Counted from the first letter of the stretch, positions 9,163 through 19,974 are shown. The stretch is 64,000 bases of DNA from Melastoma dodecandrum (GCA_029817715.1 JARUPY010000385.1:372001-436000); one strand, 5' to 3'. Numbers and translations are program-made. The notes: a model not told the origin generated them from the letters alone.

Positions 9163-10263
9163 ATGCAGCCAATGCCTCACCGTCCGATCGTCCGCTCGCT
9201 CGGCCGCCTCTTCCTGAGTGCGGCCCTCGCCCTCGGATTGTTCCAGACGCTGTCTCGGCCGGCCGGCGCGCAGGATGCTCCGGCCGCCGCGCCCGCCGCC
9301 GAGACGCGGCCGGCGCCGGCGCTGCCGTCGCCGCAGTGCCGGCGCTACCGGGCCGAACTCGCCTCGCTTCAGAACGGCGCCAGCACGACGCGGGCGCTCA
9401 ACGACGAGATCGGCCGGCTGGAGGCCTACTACCGCGGCCTCAACTGCACGGAAAAATTCCTGTTCTTCGATACTCGGCCACCGCAATGCGGGGCCGTGGA
9501 GCAGCGCATCCGCGCGCTCAAGGCCACTTACGGCGGCGCGGTGTTCGACGATAGCGGGGCGCGGCGGCGCGAATTGCAGGGCCTCGTGGCCTCCACCTGC
9601 CCGGCGCGGGAGACCTATGCGGCGGCCGGGGAATCCTACGCCCGCGGCGGTCCGCAGATGGTCTGCGTGCGAACCTGCGATGGCGGCTTCTTCCCGATGC
9701 GCAACCTGCCCGAGGGCCGTGGCGGTGCCGACGAGATGTGCCAGGCCCTCTGCCCGGGGACGGAGGCGCAGGCCTATTCGATGCCCTACGGCGACGACGC
9801 CCTCAAGCATGCCGCGACCGTCAAAGGTAGCCGCGCCTATGTGAGCCTCGCCAACGCCTTCAAGTTCCGCAAGGAATTCGTCCCGAACTGCTCCTGCAAG
9901 CCCGAAGGCAAGACCTGGGCGCAGTCCCTGGTCAAGGCGGAGAGCATGCTGGTCCGGCACAAGGGCGATATCTTCGTGACGCCGATGCAGGCCGAGGCGC
10001 TCTCCCGTCCGAAGGTGAGGCTGACCCTGGTGGGCCGCGCCGACCGGACCGCCGCGGAGCTCGCCGCCGACGCCGCCGGACGGGCCGCGAGCGAGGGCAA
10101 GGCCGCCGCAGCCGCAGCCGCCGAGGCCGTCAGCGATCCGAGAGACGGGGCCGAAACGGCCAAGCTCGATGCGGTGAGAGCCTTCGAGAGCAAGCCGGAT
10201 CACGTGGCCGTGCGTATCATCGCGCCGAACGTGATCGCGGTGCCGCAGCGCCTCACGCCCTGA
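9163..10263 (+). CDS. DUF2865 domain exported protein
   Basis: A 366-residue protein with an N-terminal signal peptide and the DUF2865 pattern of alphaproteobacterial envelope proteins. The conserved cysteine-rich core is around residues 165-200 (VCVRTCDGGFFPM, then MCQALCPGTEA) and near residue 245 (NCSCKPEG). The segment before it (residues 55-150) is helical with a further set of cysteines. The C-terminal third is low-complexity, Ala-rich and probably disordered. The role is unknown. It is transcribed toward the OmpA-family gene 77 bp downstream, so the two may share a transcript. Confidence 0.8.
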   Translation: MQPMPHRPIVRSLGRLFLSAALALGLFQTLSRPAGAQDAPAAAPAAETRPAPALPSPQCRRYRAELASLQNGASTTRALNDEIGRLEAYYRGLNCTEKFLFFDTRPPQCGAVEQRIRALKATYGGAVFDDSGARRRELQGLVASTCPARETYAAAGESYARGGPQMVCVRTCDGGFFPMRNLPEGRGGADEMCQALCPGTEAQAYSMPYGDDALKHAATVKGSRAYVSLANAFKFRKEFVPNCSCKPEGKTWAQSLVKAESMLVRHKGDIFVTPMQAEALSRPKVRLTLVGRADRTAAELAADAAGRAASEGKAAAAAAAEAVSDPRDGAETAKLDAVRAFESKPDHVAVRIIAPNVIAVPQRLTP

Positions 10264-10340
10264 GGGCTGCATTCCTTTCGCACAGGGAACCATAGGCGGC
10301 GTTCGGAGTTCGGCTCGGCCTGACCCTATACGAGGCCTTG

Positions 10341-12455
10341 ATGCGGCTCCTGCGACTGCTCCTCCTGACCGGCACGGTGATTCCGGGCCTGACGTTCGTG
10401 CAGGCTTCGAGCGCCGCGCCGGGTCAGATGCAGCTGGCACAGGGCGGACCGGACGAGCGCGGTCCGAGAGGCGGCGAGCCGCCCCATGGCGGGCCACGCC
10501 CGGAGCGGCCGCCGCAGGAGCGTCCCGCACCTCCGCCCGGTCCGCCCGCCGGCCGCGAACGGCCGGAACCGCGACCGGAGCGCGCCGCTCCGCCGCCGGC
10601 CGTGCGTGAGCGACCCGAGCCGCCGGCCCAACGCCAGCAGCCAGCCGAGCCACCCGCCCGGGAGCGTGCGTCGGACCGCCGGCCGGAACCGCCCGCGCCG
10701 CGTGCACCCGCCCCTGAGCGGCAGCAGGAGCAGCGCCAAGACCGCCAAGAGCGCCAGGGACGCCAGCCCGATCGTCCTGCGCCGGACGCTCAGGACCGCG
10801 CGGCCCCCGGTCGGGCCGCCCCGGCCAAGCCGCCGGCACCCGACCGAGACGACGCGCCGGCCGCGCGGCCGAACGCCGAGCGGCCCGCGGCTCCGCAGCC
10901 GCGGCAGGCGCCCGAGCGGGATCGAGCAACTCCGGACGCCACACCCAACCGCCCGGGACCGCGCGAGGCCGCTCCCGATCGCGAGCCTTCCGGCCCGCGC
11001 CAGGGTGGTCCGGGCGCCGCCTCGCCCGACGCACGGCCGGACCTGCGCCCCAGCGTCCGTCCCGATGCGCGGCCACCGGCCCCGACCGCTGCCCCGACCC
11101 CTGCCCCGACCCCTGCGCCGAACGCAGCACCGGGCGCTCCCGGTCGACCGGCCCAGCGCCTGGACGCGCAGCCCGAGACTCGTGCGCAGCCGAATGCTGC
11201 GCCCGGTGCGGAAACCGGCCGGCCGGTGCCGCCCAACATGGCGCCGGGCGTCCCCGGCCGGCCGTTCCAGCGCCAAGAGCTTCAACCCGATGGCCGTCCG
11301 CAACCGAGTGCCGGCCCCGGTGCCGAACCGGGTCGGCCCGCGGCCCCGAATATGGCCCCGGGCGTACCGGGCAGGCCGTTCCAGCCGCCCGGACAGCCGC
11401 CTGCGCCCGGTCAGGCGCCCCTCGGCGCCGCGCCGCCTGGCCAGCCCGGCCCGGGTGATCCCGCCCGGCCGGCAGCGCGCGGGGACTTCAACGCGCCGGG
11501 TCAGCCTGGCTACGTGCCCGGCGGCTTCCGCCAGGACGACGATGTGCGCGACTACGCGCAGGTCCGCCGCGACCGGCGCGAGTACAGCGAGGGCGGCCGG
11601 ACCTTCTATCGCGAGCCGGGCCGCATCATCGTCCGCGACCGAGACGGCTACCTGATCCGCCACGACGAGAACGAGCGCTTCCGCGCCCTCGACCCGCGGG
11701 GCTACCGGTACGAGCGCCGCGGCGGCGACTATTACAGCACGATCGACCGGCCGGGCGGTGAGCAGATCGTGACCGTGACGGACGATGACGGGCGCATGCT
11801 CCGCCGTTACCGCCGCTACCGCGACGGCCGCGAGGTGATCCTCATCGACAACAGCTATGCCGGCCCGCCGCGCCCGATCTACGAGGACGTGGTCGTCCTG
11901 CCGCCCCCGGAGATCCGCATCCCGCGGGAGCGCTACATCGTGGATTACGGGCAGGCCGATGAGGGTGCGGTCTACGAGGCGCTCACCGCCCCTCCGGTGG
12001 CGGCAATCGACCGGCGCTACACCCTCGATCAGGTCCGCTACAGCCCGGACCTACGGGCCCGGATGCGGTCCGTCGACATCGACACGATCACCTTCGAGAC
12101 CGGCTCGTTCACGGTCACGCCCGATCAGGCAGCCCGCCTCTCGGTGATCGCCGACGCGATCAACCGGGCGATCCGGGCCAACCCGCAGGAGGTATTCCTC
12201 ATCGAGGGCTACACCGACGCGGTCGGCTCCGCGATCGACAACCTGTCCCTGTCGGACCGCCGGGCGCAATCGGTGGCGACCGTGCTGACCCAGCAGTTTC
12301 AGGTACCGCCGGAGAATCTGACCACCCAGGGCTACGGCGAGCAGTACCTGAAGGTGAACACGCAAGGCCCGTCCCGGGAGAATCGCCGGGTCGTGGTCCA
12401 GCGGATCACGCCGCTGCTGCAACAGGGCTCCGGCCAGGCGCCGCCGCCGCGTTGA
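10341..12455 (+). CDS. OmpA-family protein with very long Pro/Arg/Ala-rich region
   Basis: A 704-residue envelope protein. After a signal peptide (MRLLRLLLLTGTVIPGLTF, cleavage near residue 25) comes a roughly 360-residue stretch dominated by Pro, Arg, Ala and Gly, including imperfect repeats of the type NMAPGVPGRPFQ at about residues 298-350. A charged segment with YRYERRGGDYYS-type sequence follows. The C-terminal OmpA/MotB domain starts near residue 575 and carries the peptidoglycan-binding signature NLSLSDRRAQSVATVL. It probably anchors to the cell wall and spans the periplasm with an extended linker. An ATG at 10341 is preferred over the TTG one codon earlier. The repeat region may be length-variable between strains. 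Confidence 0.88.
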   Translation: MRLLRLLLLTGTVIPGLTFVQASSAAPGQMQLAQGGPDERGPRGGEPPHGGPRPERPPQERPAPPPGPPAGRERPEPRPERAAPPPAVRERPEPPAQRQQPAEPPARERASDRRPEPPAPRAPAPERQQEQRQDRQERQGRQPDRPAPDAQDRAAPGRAAPAKPPAPDRDDAPAARPNAERPAAPQPRQAPERDRATPDATPNRPGPREAAPDREPSGPRQGGPGAASPDARPDLRPSVRPDARPPAPTAAPTPAPTPAPNAAPGAPGRPAQRLDAQPETRAQPNAAPGAETGRPVPPNMAPGVPGRPFQRQELQPDGRPQPSAGPGAEPGRPAAPNMAPGVPGRPFQPPGQPPAPGQAPLGAAPPGQPGPGDPARPAARGDFNAPGQPGYVPGGFRQDDDVRDYAQVRRDRREYSEGGRTFYREPGRIIVRDRDGYLIRHDENERFRALDPRGYRYERRGGDYYSTIDRPGGEQIVTVTDDDGRMLRRYRRYRDGREVILIDNSYAGPPRPIYEDVVVLPPPEIRIPRERYIVDYGQADEGAVYEALTAPPVAAIDRRYTLDQVRYSPDLRARMRSVDIDTITFETGSFTVTPDQAARLSVIADAINRAIRANPQEVFLIEGYTDAVGSAIDNLSLSDRRAQSVATVLTQQFQVPPENLTTQGYGEQYLKVNTQGPSRENRRVVVQRITPLLQQGSGQAPPPR

Positions 12456-12531
12456 GGGGAGCGCCGCGCGGCGGTTGACGCCAGCGGCCCGTAGCTCCAC
12501 CACCCGTGGAGGTTGCGAGCACGGGACGGCG

Positions 12532-13740
12532 ATGGACAGCGAAGCGGACGGGCGGCTGATCCGGTCCGGGACACCGGTCTTCCGCCGCACGGCACTGGCG
12601 TTGGCGGCCGCGGGGTTCTCGACCTTCGCGGTCCTCTACGCGGTGCAGCCGCTGCTGCCGATCTACGCGGACGATTTTCACGTCTCCCCGGCCGAGAGCA
12701 GCCTCGCCCTGTCGCTGCCCTGCGGCCTGCTGGCGGTGGCGCTCCTCGTCGTCAGCCCCCTCTCCGAGATCTGGGGCCGAAAGCCCGTGATGCTGGCCGC
12801 GCTGCTCGCCTCCGCGCTGCTCACCATCGTGGCCGCCCTGGTGCCCAGCTGGCACGGTTTCCTGGCCCTGCGCGCGCTGACTGGGCTGACGGCGAGCGGC
12901 CTGCCCGCCGTCGCCATGGCCTATCTGGCGGAGGAGATGGACGCACAGGCGATCGGCCTGTCCATGGGTCTGCTCGTCGGCGGCAACGCGCTGGGCGGCA
13001 TGTCCGGCCGGCTGATCAGCGGCGTGATGGCCGATCATGTCGGCTGGCGGATCGGGCTCGCCACCATCGGCGTGCTGGCGCTCCTTGCAGCCCTCGCCTT
13101 CTGGCGCTGGCTGCCGCCCTCCCGCAGCTTCGTGGCGCGCCGGATGGCCTGGCGCGACGTGCCGGGCAGCTTCGGCCATCATTTCCGGGACGCCGGCCTG
13201 CCGTGGTTATTCGTCGAGGCGTTCCTGCTGATGGGCGGGTTCGTCTGCATCTACAACTATATCGGCTTTCGACTGCTCGATCCGCCCTTCTCGCTCAGCC
13301 AGACGGTGATCGGCCTGATCTTCTCGGTCTACATCGCCGGCATGGTGAGCAGCCCGGTCACCGGCGAGCTGGCCAGCCGGTTCGGCCGGCGGCGCGTCCT
13401 GTGGCTCGCCACCGCGCTCGGCCTCGCCGGCATCGTGATGACCCTGTCCGACCACATCCTGATCATCATCGCGGGCGTGGTGGTGGCGACGGTGGGCTTC
13501 TTCGGCGCCCATTCCGTCGCCAGCAGCTGGGTCGGCCGGCGCGCGCGGCGCGACCGGGCTCAGGCCTCCTCGATCTACCTGTGCCTGTACTATCTGGGCT
13601 CCTCGGTGCTCGGCACCGCCGGCGGCTGGTTCTTCGCCCATTCCGGTTGGACCGGCGTGGTGCTTTTCGTCGGCGGACTGTACGCTCTGGCGCTGATCAT
13701 CGCCGTGCGGTTGTCGCGCCTCGCGCCGCTGGCGAGCTGA
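12532..13740 (+). CDS. MFS transporter (YnfM/arabinose-efflux type)
   Basis: A 402-residue major facilitator with about twelve hydrophobic segments. The motif between helices 2 and 3, SPLSEIWGRKPVM, matches the MFS motif A of drug and sugar efflux members; a second half-copy is ASRFGRRRVLW. The start at 12532 (MDSEADGRL) gives a normal N-terminus. The closest general resemblance is to YnfM-like putative efflux permeases. No substrate can be assigned. A methyltransferase gene follows after only 15 bp on the same strand, so the two are likely cotranscribed, but this does not reveal the substrate. Confidence 0.88.
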   Translation: MDSEADGRLIRSGTPVFRRTALALAAAGFSTFAVLYAVQPLLPIYADDFHVSPAESSLALSLPCGLLAVALLVVSPLSEIWGRKPVMLAALLASALLTIVAALVPSWHGFLALRALTGLTASGLPAVAMAYLAEEMDAQAIGLSMGLLVGGNALGGMSGRLISGVMADHVGWRIGLATIGVLALLAALAFWRWLPPSRSFVARRMAWRDVPGSFGHHFRDAGLPWLFVEAFLLMGGFVCIYNYIGFRLLDPPFSLSQTVIGLIFSVYIAGMVSSPVTGELASRFGRRRVLWLATALGLAGIVMTLSDHILIIIAGVVVATVGFFGAHSVASSWVGRRARRDRAQASSIYLCLYYLGSSVLGTAGGWFFAHSGWTGVVLFVGGLYALALIIAVRLSRLAPLAS

Positions 13741-13755
13741 GCCCGAGGGGACACC

Positions 13756-14523
13756 ATGAGCGCGCGCAGCCATGCCAGCCACGTCGTCGATCAGTTCGGC
13801 AGCCAGGCCGCCGCCTACGTGACGAGCGCGGTGCATGCCGCCGGCGCCGATCTCGACCGGATCGGTGCCCTGATCCGGGCGCGCCCTGGGGCACGGGCCC
13901 TCGACCTCGGCTGCGGCGGCGGCCATGTCGCCTTCGCGGCCGCGGCGGCGGGCGCTTCGGTCACCGCCTACGACCTCTCGACCGAGATGCTGGCCGCCGT
14001 CGCCGCGGAAGCTGGGCGGCGCGGCCTCGCCGGGATCGAGACCCGGCAGGGCGCGGCGGAGACCATGCCCTTTGCGGACGCGAGCTTCGACGCCGTGCTG
14101 ACCCGCTACAGCGCCCATCACTGGCGCGACGTCCCGGCCGCGCTGGCGGAAGCGCGCAGGGTCCTCAAGCGGGACGGTCTCCTGGTGGTCTGCGACATCG
14201 TCGCGGCCGAGGATCCGCTGCTCGACACGCATATCCAGGCCGTGGAGCTGCTGCGCGACCCCTCGCATGTGCGCGATTACCGGGTCTCGGAATGGCGCGG
14301 CATGCTGGAGGCGACGGGTTTCACGCCGGGCGCCATCCTGCCGAGCCGACCGCGCATGGAGTTCGCGAGCTGGATCGCGCGGATGCGCACGCCGGCGCCG
14401 CTGGTCGCGGCGATCCGCGCGCTCCAGGCTGCAGCGCCCGCGGAGGTGGCGGAGCATTTCCGAATCGAGGCCGACGGCAGCTTCCTGCTCGACTCCGTCC
14501 TGATCGAGGCGCGGCCGAACTGA
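13756..14523 (+). CDS. Class I SAM-dependent methyltransferase (UbiE/YcgJ-like)
   Basis: A 255-residue soluble methyltransferase. Motif I is ALDLGCGGGHVAF near residue 50, followed by the acidic VTAYDLSTEML strand end, the GAAETMPFADASFDAVL block (motif II-like) and the RVLKRDGLLVV motif III. This is the Methyltransf_11 pattern shared by UbiE-like enzymes and small-molecule methyltransferases. It sits 15 bp after the MFS gene. The substrate is unknown. It is too divergent at the C-terminus to be called UbiE itself. Confidence 0.88.
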   Translation: MSARSHASHVVDQFGSQAAAYVTSAVHAAGADLDRIGALIRARPGARALDLGCGGGHVAFAAAAAGASVTAYDLSTEMLAAVAAEAGRRGLAGIETRQGAAETMPFADASFDAVLTRYSAHHWRDVPAALAEARRVLKRDGLLVVCDIVAAEDPLLDTHIQAVELLRDPSHVRDYRVSEWRGMLEATGFTPGAILPSRPRMEFASWIARMRTPAPLVAAIRALQAAAPAEVAEHFRIEADGSFLLDSVLIEARPN

Positions 14524-14641
14524 GCCGTGCGCCACCAGCGACCTCGTTGGCCAGCCCCTCGGGCTTCCGGATCGCGGCGAAGGGGGTGGCGATGGGCGTG
14601 GCGACCGGGCAGGCCGACCCGGCCGTCGCGTCTGGTTCGCT

Positions 14642-15982
14642 TCAGGCGGTCTCTCCGGCGAGCCGCTGCGCCGCCCGTGACCGCCCGATCAGCGGCAGCA
14701 GGCCGGCGAGATCCGGCCCGTGTTCCAGCCCCGTGAGGGCGAGCCGGAGCGGCATGAACAGGCCCCGGCCCTTAGCCCCCGTGCGCGCGCGGATCTCGGT
14801 CGTCCAGGCCTTCCAGGTTTCGGGACCGAAGGGTTCCGGCGGCAGACTCTCCCGGGCAGCGTTGATCACGGCGGGCTCGGTCAGCACCGGTTCGACCGGA
14901 CCGGCCACGACCCGCCACCATTCGGCCGCCTCGGCGACGCGGCCGAGATTCGGCCGAACCGCGAGCCAGAATGCCTCCGCCCGGTCCGCCGGGATCCCGC
15001 GTTCCGCCAGTCGGTCGGCGACCGCCGCGTACGGCAGATCGTGGACCAGTCGGGCATTGAGACCGTCGAGTTCCGCGGGGTCGAAGCGGGCCGGCGCGCG
15101 CGAAATCTCGCCGAGATCCACCAGCTGCGCCAGCGTGTCGAGGTCGGGCACGGCCCGCACGGATTCGGCCGAGCCGGTGAGCACCGCGAGAGAGCGTACC
15201 GCGGCGGGCTCGTAGCCAGCCTCGCGCAGGCCGCGCAGGGACAGGTGGCCGAGCCGCTTCGACAGCCCTTCCCCCTCCGCCGTGGTGAGCAGGTTGTGGT
15301 GGCCGAAGACCGGCACGGCCGCCCCGAGCGCCTCGAAGATCTGGATCTGCACGCCGGTGTTGGTGACGTGGTCCTCGCCGCGGATCACGTGAGTGATGCC
15401 GAGATCGGCGTCGTCGACCACGGAGGGCAGCGTGTAGAGGTAGCTGCCGTCGGCGCGGATCAGCACAGGGTCGGACAGCGACGCGCAATCAACATGGGCG
15501 GGCCCGCGGACGAGGTCGTCCCAGGTCACGGTCCGGGCGTCCAGGAGGAAGCGCCAGTGCGGCCGGCGGCCCTCGGCCTCCAGGGCGGCACGCTCCTCGG
15601 CGGTGAGCTTGAGCGCCGCCCGGTCGTAGATCGGCGGCTGGCCGCGGCCGAGCTGACGCCTGCGCCGGCGCTCCAGCTCCTCCTGCGTCTCATAGCAGGG
15701 GTAGAGTCGGCCGGCGGCGCGCAGGCGGTCGGCGGCGGCGTCGTGCTGGGCAGTGCGCGCGCTCTGCCGGGCGAACAGGTCGGGCTCGATGCCGAGCCAT
15801 GCGAGGTCTTCCCGAATCGCCTCGGCGAAGGCCTCCGTGGAGCGCTCCGCGTCGGTGTCGTCGAGGCGCAGCAGGAAGCGTCCGCCGGTCCTGCGGGCGA
15901 ACAGCGCGTTCAGCAGGGCCGGCCGGGCATTGCCGATGTGAAGGTAGCCGGTCGGCGACGGGGCGAAGCGCACGAGAGTCAT
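14642..15982 (-). CDS. gltX: Glutamyl-tRNA synthetase (short, 446-aa type)
   Basis: Class Ib aminoacyl-tRNA synthetase for glutamate. The HIGH-type signature is HIGN in [17 protein letters not shown], and the KMSKS-type loop is GLSKRLGH. The [14 protein letters not shown] and [14 protein letters not shown] blocks are typical of GltX. At 446 residues with an anticodon-binding C-terminal part it is too long for GluQ-RS. Alphaproteobacteria often carry two GltX copies with different preferences for tRNA-Glu and tRNA-Gln; which one this is cannot be told here. Confidence 0.93.
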   Translation of the reverse strand: MTLVRFAPSPTGYLHIGNARPALLNALFARRTGGRFLLRLDDTDAERSTEAFAEAIREDLAWLGIEPDLFARQSARTAQHDAAADRLRAAGRLYPCYETQEELERRRRRQLGRGQPPIYDRAALKLTAEERAALEAEGRRPHWRFLLDARTVTWDDLVRGPAHVDCASLSDPVLIRADGSYLYTLPSVVDDADLGITHVIRGEDHVTNTGVQIQIFEALGAAVPVFGHHNLLTTAEGEGLSKRLGHLSLRGLREAGYEPAAVRSLAVLTGSAESVRAVPDLDTLAQLVDLGEISRAPARFDPAELDGLNARLVHDLPYAAVADRLAERGIPADRAEAFWLAVRPNLGRVAEAAEWWRVVAGPVEPVLTEPAVINAARESLPPEPFGPETWKAWTTEIRARTGAKGRGLFMPLRLALTGLEHGPDLAGLLPLIGRSRAAQRLAGETA

Positions 15983-16124
15983 GATCCGCTCTGTAGCCGA
16001 TCTCCGGGGCGTTGTGCGCGCCTCGTCGTGCAGGCGTGCAGCTCATGCTCCGCAGCCCCCGGCCCGCTACCCGCGGCGCGCAAAACCGGTCAGAAGAGCC
16101 CCGACGTGCTCCGGGATCGGTTGA

Positions 16125-17402
16125 ATGGCGACGGACGAGACGGCCGACATCGTGGTGATCGGCGGCGGGATGGTCGGCCTCGCCAGCGCCATCGCGCTGA
16201 GGGATCGCGGGCTCGACGTGATCCTGTGCGATCCCGGCGAGGCCCACGCCCGAACCTCCTACGGCAATGCCGGCGTGGTCAGCCGTGGCTCGATCCTGCC
16301 GATGTCGAGCCCGGCCCTGTGGGGGAAGCTCCCGGCCTACCTGCGCAACGCCGATCGTGGCCTTCGCCTGAACTACGCGCACCTGCCGCGGATCCTGCCT
16401 TACACGGCGCATTTCCTGGCGAGCGCCCGGGCCGCCCGCTGGCGCCGGGCCGCCGAGGCGCTGCTGCCGCTGACGAGCGCCGCCTATCCGGCCCATGAAC
16501 GCCTCGCGGCCCGGGCCGGGACAGGCGACCGGCTGCAGCGCACCGGCTGGCTGAAGGCCTACCGCTCTGAGGCTGCGTTCGCGTCCGCCGCCCTGGAGCG
16601 CGAGATCCTGGCCAGCCACGGCGTGGCGTTCGAGATCCTCGATACGGCGGCTCTGCGCGATGTGGAGCCGGCCCTGGTGCGGCCCTACGCGAAGGCGATG
16701 CTGCTGACTGAAACCGGCTCCGTGCGTGAGCCCGGTCGCCTGATCGAGGCCTGCGAGGCCCTGTTTTCCGCCCTCGGCGGGCGGCGGCTGCGCGGTCTTG
16801 TCGGGCGCTTGGCGCCGGACGCGGGCGGCTGGCGCGTCGAGCACGAGGCCGGAACGCTGCAGGCACGGCAGGTGGTGCTGGCGGCGGGTGCGGCTTCCGG
16901 GGCCATCGCGCAGACGCTCGGCTACCGCTTCGCGGTGGCGGCCGAGCGCGGCTATCATCGCCACTACGCCCTACATCCCGAGAGCCCGCCACTGACCCGG
17001 CCGGTGCTCGACACGGGCGCCGGCTCGATCCTGTCGCCGATGGGCGAGAACAGGATCCGGGTTCTCTCCGGCGTGGAGCTGAACGCCCGCCACGCGGCCC
17101 CGGACCACACCCAGATCGAGGCGGCTTCCCTGGAAGCCGCCGGGACCCTGCGGCTGGGCGGCCCGCTGGACAACGAACCGTGGCTCGGCTCCCGCCCCTC
17201 GACGCCGGACGGGATGCCGGTGATCGGCCGGGCGCCCCGGCACGACGGCTTGCTGTTCGCCTTCGGTCACGGCCATATCGGCTTGTCGACCGGGCCGATC
17301 ACGGGCGAGATCGTCGCCGACCTCGCCACCGGCCGCACGCCCGCGGTGCCGGTGACGGCCTTCGCGCCGGAGCGACTGCTGCGCTGGCCGCGTCTCTTCT
17401 GA
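16125..17402 (+). CDS. FAD-dependent D-amino-acid dehydrogenase-like oxidoreductase (DadA type)
   Basis: A 425-residue DAO-family flavoprotein. The dinucleotide-binding motif is VVIGGGMVGLASAIALRDRG at residues 10-29, followed by the acidic end of strand 2 and the TSYGNAGVVSRG segment characteristic of DadA-like enzymes. The C-terminal FAD-contacting block is DGMPVIGRAPRHDGLLFAFGHGHIG. It would oxidise an amino acid or related amine and pass electrons to quinone or oxygen. The substrate is unproven. No alanine racemase gene lies next to it, so a specific DadA role is not supported by context. Confidence 0.85.
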   Translation: MATDETADIVVIGGGMVGLASAIALRDRGLDVILCDPGEAHARTSYGNAGVVSRGSILPMSSPALWGKLPAYLRNADRGLRLNYAHLPRILPYTAHFLASARAARWRRAAEALLPLTSAAYPAHERLAARAGTGDRLQRTGWLKAYRSEAAFASAALEREILASHGVAFEILDTAALRDVEPALVRPYAKAMLLTETGSVREPGRLIEACEALFSALGGRRLRGLVGRLAPDAGGWRVEHEAGTLQARQVVLAAGAASGAIAQTLGYRFAVAAERGYHRHYALHPESPPLTRPVLDTGAGSILSPMGENRIRVLSGVELNARHAAPDHTQIEAASLEAAGTLRLGGPLDNEPWLGSRPSTPDGMPVIGRAPRHDGLLFAFGHGHIGLSTGPITGEIVADLATGRTPAVPVTAFAPERLLRWPRLF

Positions 17403-17405
17403 GGA

Positions 17406-18361
<956 letters not shown>

Positions 18362-18781
18362 TCAATCGTCCCGGTAGACCCGCTCGCGCCGCTCGTGCCG
18401 CTCCTGGGCCTCCAGCGAGAGGGTGGCGATCGGCCGCGCATCGAGGCGGCGCAGCGAGATCGGCTCGCCGGTCTCCTCGCAGAAGCCGTAGGAGCCGTCC
18501 TCCAGCCGGGCGAGCGCCGCGTCGATCTTGCCGGTGAGCTTGCGCTGGCGATCCCGCGCCCGAAGCTCGATCGCCCGGTCGGTCTCCGACGAGGCGCGAT
18601 CCGCCAGATCGGGGTGGTTCTCGTTCTCGCTCTGGAGCGCGACGAGGGTGTCCTGCGCCTCGCGCAGGATGTCGTTCTTCCAGCTCAGCAGCTTGCGCCG
18701 AAAATATTCGCGCTGCCGGTCATTCATGAAGGGCTCGTCGTCGGACGGGACGTAGCCGTCCTCCAGCGTCACCTTCGCCAT
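18362..18781 (-). CDS. dksA: DksA, RNA polymerase-binding transcription factor (one-cysteine form)
   Basis: A 139-residue DksA protein that binds the RNA polymerase secondary channel and, with ppGpp, adjusts transcription of stable RNA and other promoters. The coiled-coil region is residues 20-90, and the globular domain has [20 protein letters not shown]. In E. coli DksA this domain holds a four-cysteine zinc site; here only the first cysteine remains and the others are Thr, Ser and Ala. I recall reduced-cysteine forms as usual in alphaproteobacteria. The coiled-coil tip acidic residues in the [11 protein letters not shown] segment are present. Confidence 0.93.
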   Translation of the reverse strand: MAKVTLEDGYVPSDDEPFMNDRQREYFRRKLLSWKNDILREAQDTLVALQSENENHPDLADRASSETDRAIELRARDRQRKLTGKIDAALARLEDGSYGFCEETGEPISLRRLDARPIATLSLEAQERHERRERVYRDD

Positions 18782-18955
18782 GCGTCACCCTCGCTGGATC
18801 GTAAGCCGCCCACCAGGGGATGGCCGGTGCGCGGCGATAACGTGAGGTGCCGTATAGTCGAGGTGCCTGGATGCCACAACGCACAGCGGAGCGGGGCCTG
18901 TAACAGGCGATCATTGCACCGCCTTGTGCGGCAATCCGGTCACGGTACAGATGTT

Positions 18956-19972
18956 TTACTCTGTCATCCGCGTTCGCAATCGTACGATTGCATCGCCAAT
19001 CTCAGTCGTGAGCGCGCGGGCGAGCGGCAGCCTGTAGTGGGTCTGATCGAAGAATTGGTCCGGATCCGCCGCCGCGGGGCGGCCGTCGCGCCAATCGACG
19101 ACGGCGCTCAAGGCATGCGTCGCGAGCACGGAGCGGACCTGGCTCCGGCAGGCCGCCTCCGCCTCGGCCCGGGGCGTGCCCGGGAGCGGCTCGGCGCGGG
19201 CGTAGACCGGCGGAAAGACCAGCACCACCGGCGTTCGCGCCGGGATCCGCGCGAGTTCGGCCCGCAGACGGTCGGCGATCGGGAACGGGCCGCCGTGATG
19301 CAGCTCGGGCTCGGGGCCGACCGGCTTCTCCAAGGCCGCCCTCTTGGCGGGATCGATGCCGAAGCCCAAGCCGAGATAGTTCGACTCGTAATTCCACCAG
19401 CCATCCGCCGCAGCCGTCTTGCGCCGCGGGTTCAGGAGCCAGCCGATGCGGTTGACCGTCTCCTGGGCGGCCGGGAAGCGGAGAAGGCCTTCGAGATAGG
19501 CGGGCCAGTTGCCAAGCAGCCAATAGGGAAACGCGTGCTCGCTCGGGAAGGCCGGGTCATCCGCGCACCAGAAGGCATCCGCCGACAGCACGATCGCGGC
19601 GGGTTGGGCGTGGTGCCGGAGGTACCAATCGAGCACCGCGAACTGCTCGGCCGGTCCGGTCGCCGGCACCGACAGCTGGACGAAGGGGATTCCGGTGAGC
19701 CGTGTCAGCGCCGCCGGCTCGACGAGCTGGATGTGGGAGTTGCCGATGACCGCGCCGGTATAAGCCGGGTCGCGACCGCGGACGGCCGAGGCGGTGCGCG
19801 GTCCCTGGGGCCGGACGGCGCCGCGGGACAACAGGGTCGAGCGGCCGGTGTCGTAGGGATCGACCGGAACCGCGAGGGCGAGGTAGCCGGCGAACAGCCC
19901 GATTACCGACAGGAGCAGGGTGCGGGCGAAGCCGCGCCAGTCCCGGTCAGCGGTGGGTCGGGGAGCCGCCAT
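18956..19972 (-). CDS. SGNH-fold protein paired with AlgI-type acyltransferase (AlgJ/AlgX-like role)
   Basis: A 338-residue protein with one N-terminal membrane anchor (residues 12-35). Two SGNH hydrolase-like blocks are visible: AVIGNSHIQLV (block I, with Ser replacing the usual Asp-Ser order) and DQTHYRLPLARAL (block V, Asp-x-x-His). It starts two bases after the stop of the MBOAT gene, so the two are one operon. This is the usual partnership in which the MBOAT protein moves acetyl groups across the membrane and the SGNH protein transfers them to a polysaccharide. The target polymer is unknown; no polysaccharide synthesis genes are nearby. Confidence 0.72.
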   Translation of the reverse strand: MAAPRPTADRDWRGFARTLLLSVIGLFAGYLALAVPVDPYDTGRSTLLSRGAVRPQGPRTASAVRGRDPAYTGAVIGNSHIQLVEPAALTRLTGIPFVQLSVPATGPAEQFAVLDWYLRHHAQPAAIVLSADAFWCADDPAFPSEHAFPYWLLGNWPAYLEGLLRFPAAQETVNRIGWLLNPRRKTAAADGWWNYESNYLGLGFGIDPAKRAALEKPVGPEPELHHGGPFPIADRLRAELARIPARTPVVLVFPPVYARAEPLPGTPRAEAEAACRSQVRSVLATHALSAVVDWRDGRPAAADPDQFFDQTHYRLPLARALTTEIGDAIVRLRTRMTE

Positions 19973-19974
19973 TC

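Noticed and set aside
9013..11130. A minus-strand open frame of about 700 codons continuing upstream of creA
   Set aside because: It is antisense to the DUF2865 and OmpA genes, is Arg/Pro/Ala-rich without domains, and the creA start at 9012 has its own Shine-Dalgarno. GC-rich codon structure keeps the opposite frame open.
10326..11663. A 445-codon minus-strand open frame inside the OmpA gene
   Set aside because: Arg/Gly/Leu-rich shadow of the Pro-rich coding repeat; no start context or domain.
12513..15215. A 900-codon plus-strand open frame spanning three genes
   Set aside because: Out-of-frame reading of the MFS and methyltransferase genes and antisense to gltX; those have clear domains in other frames.
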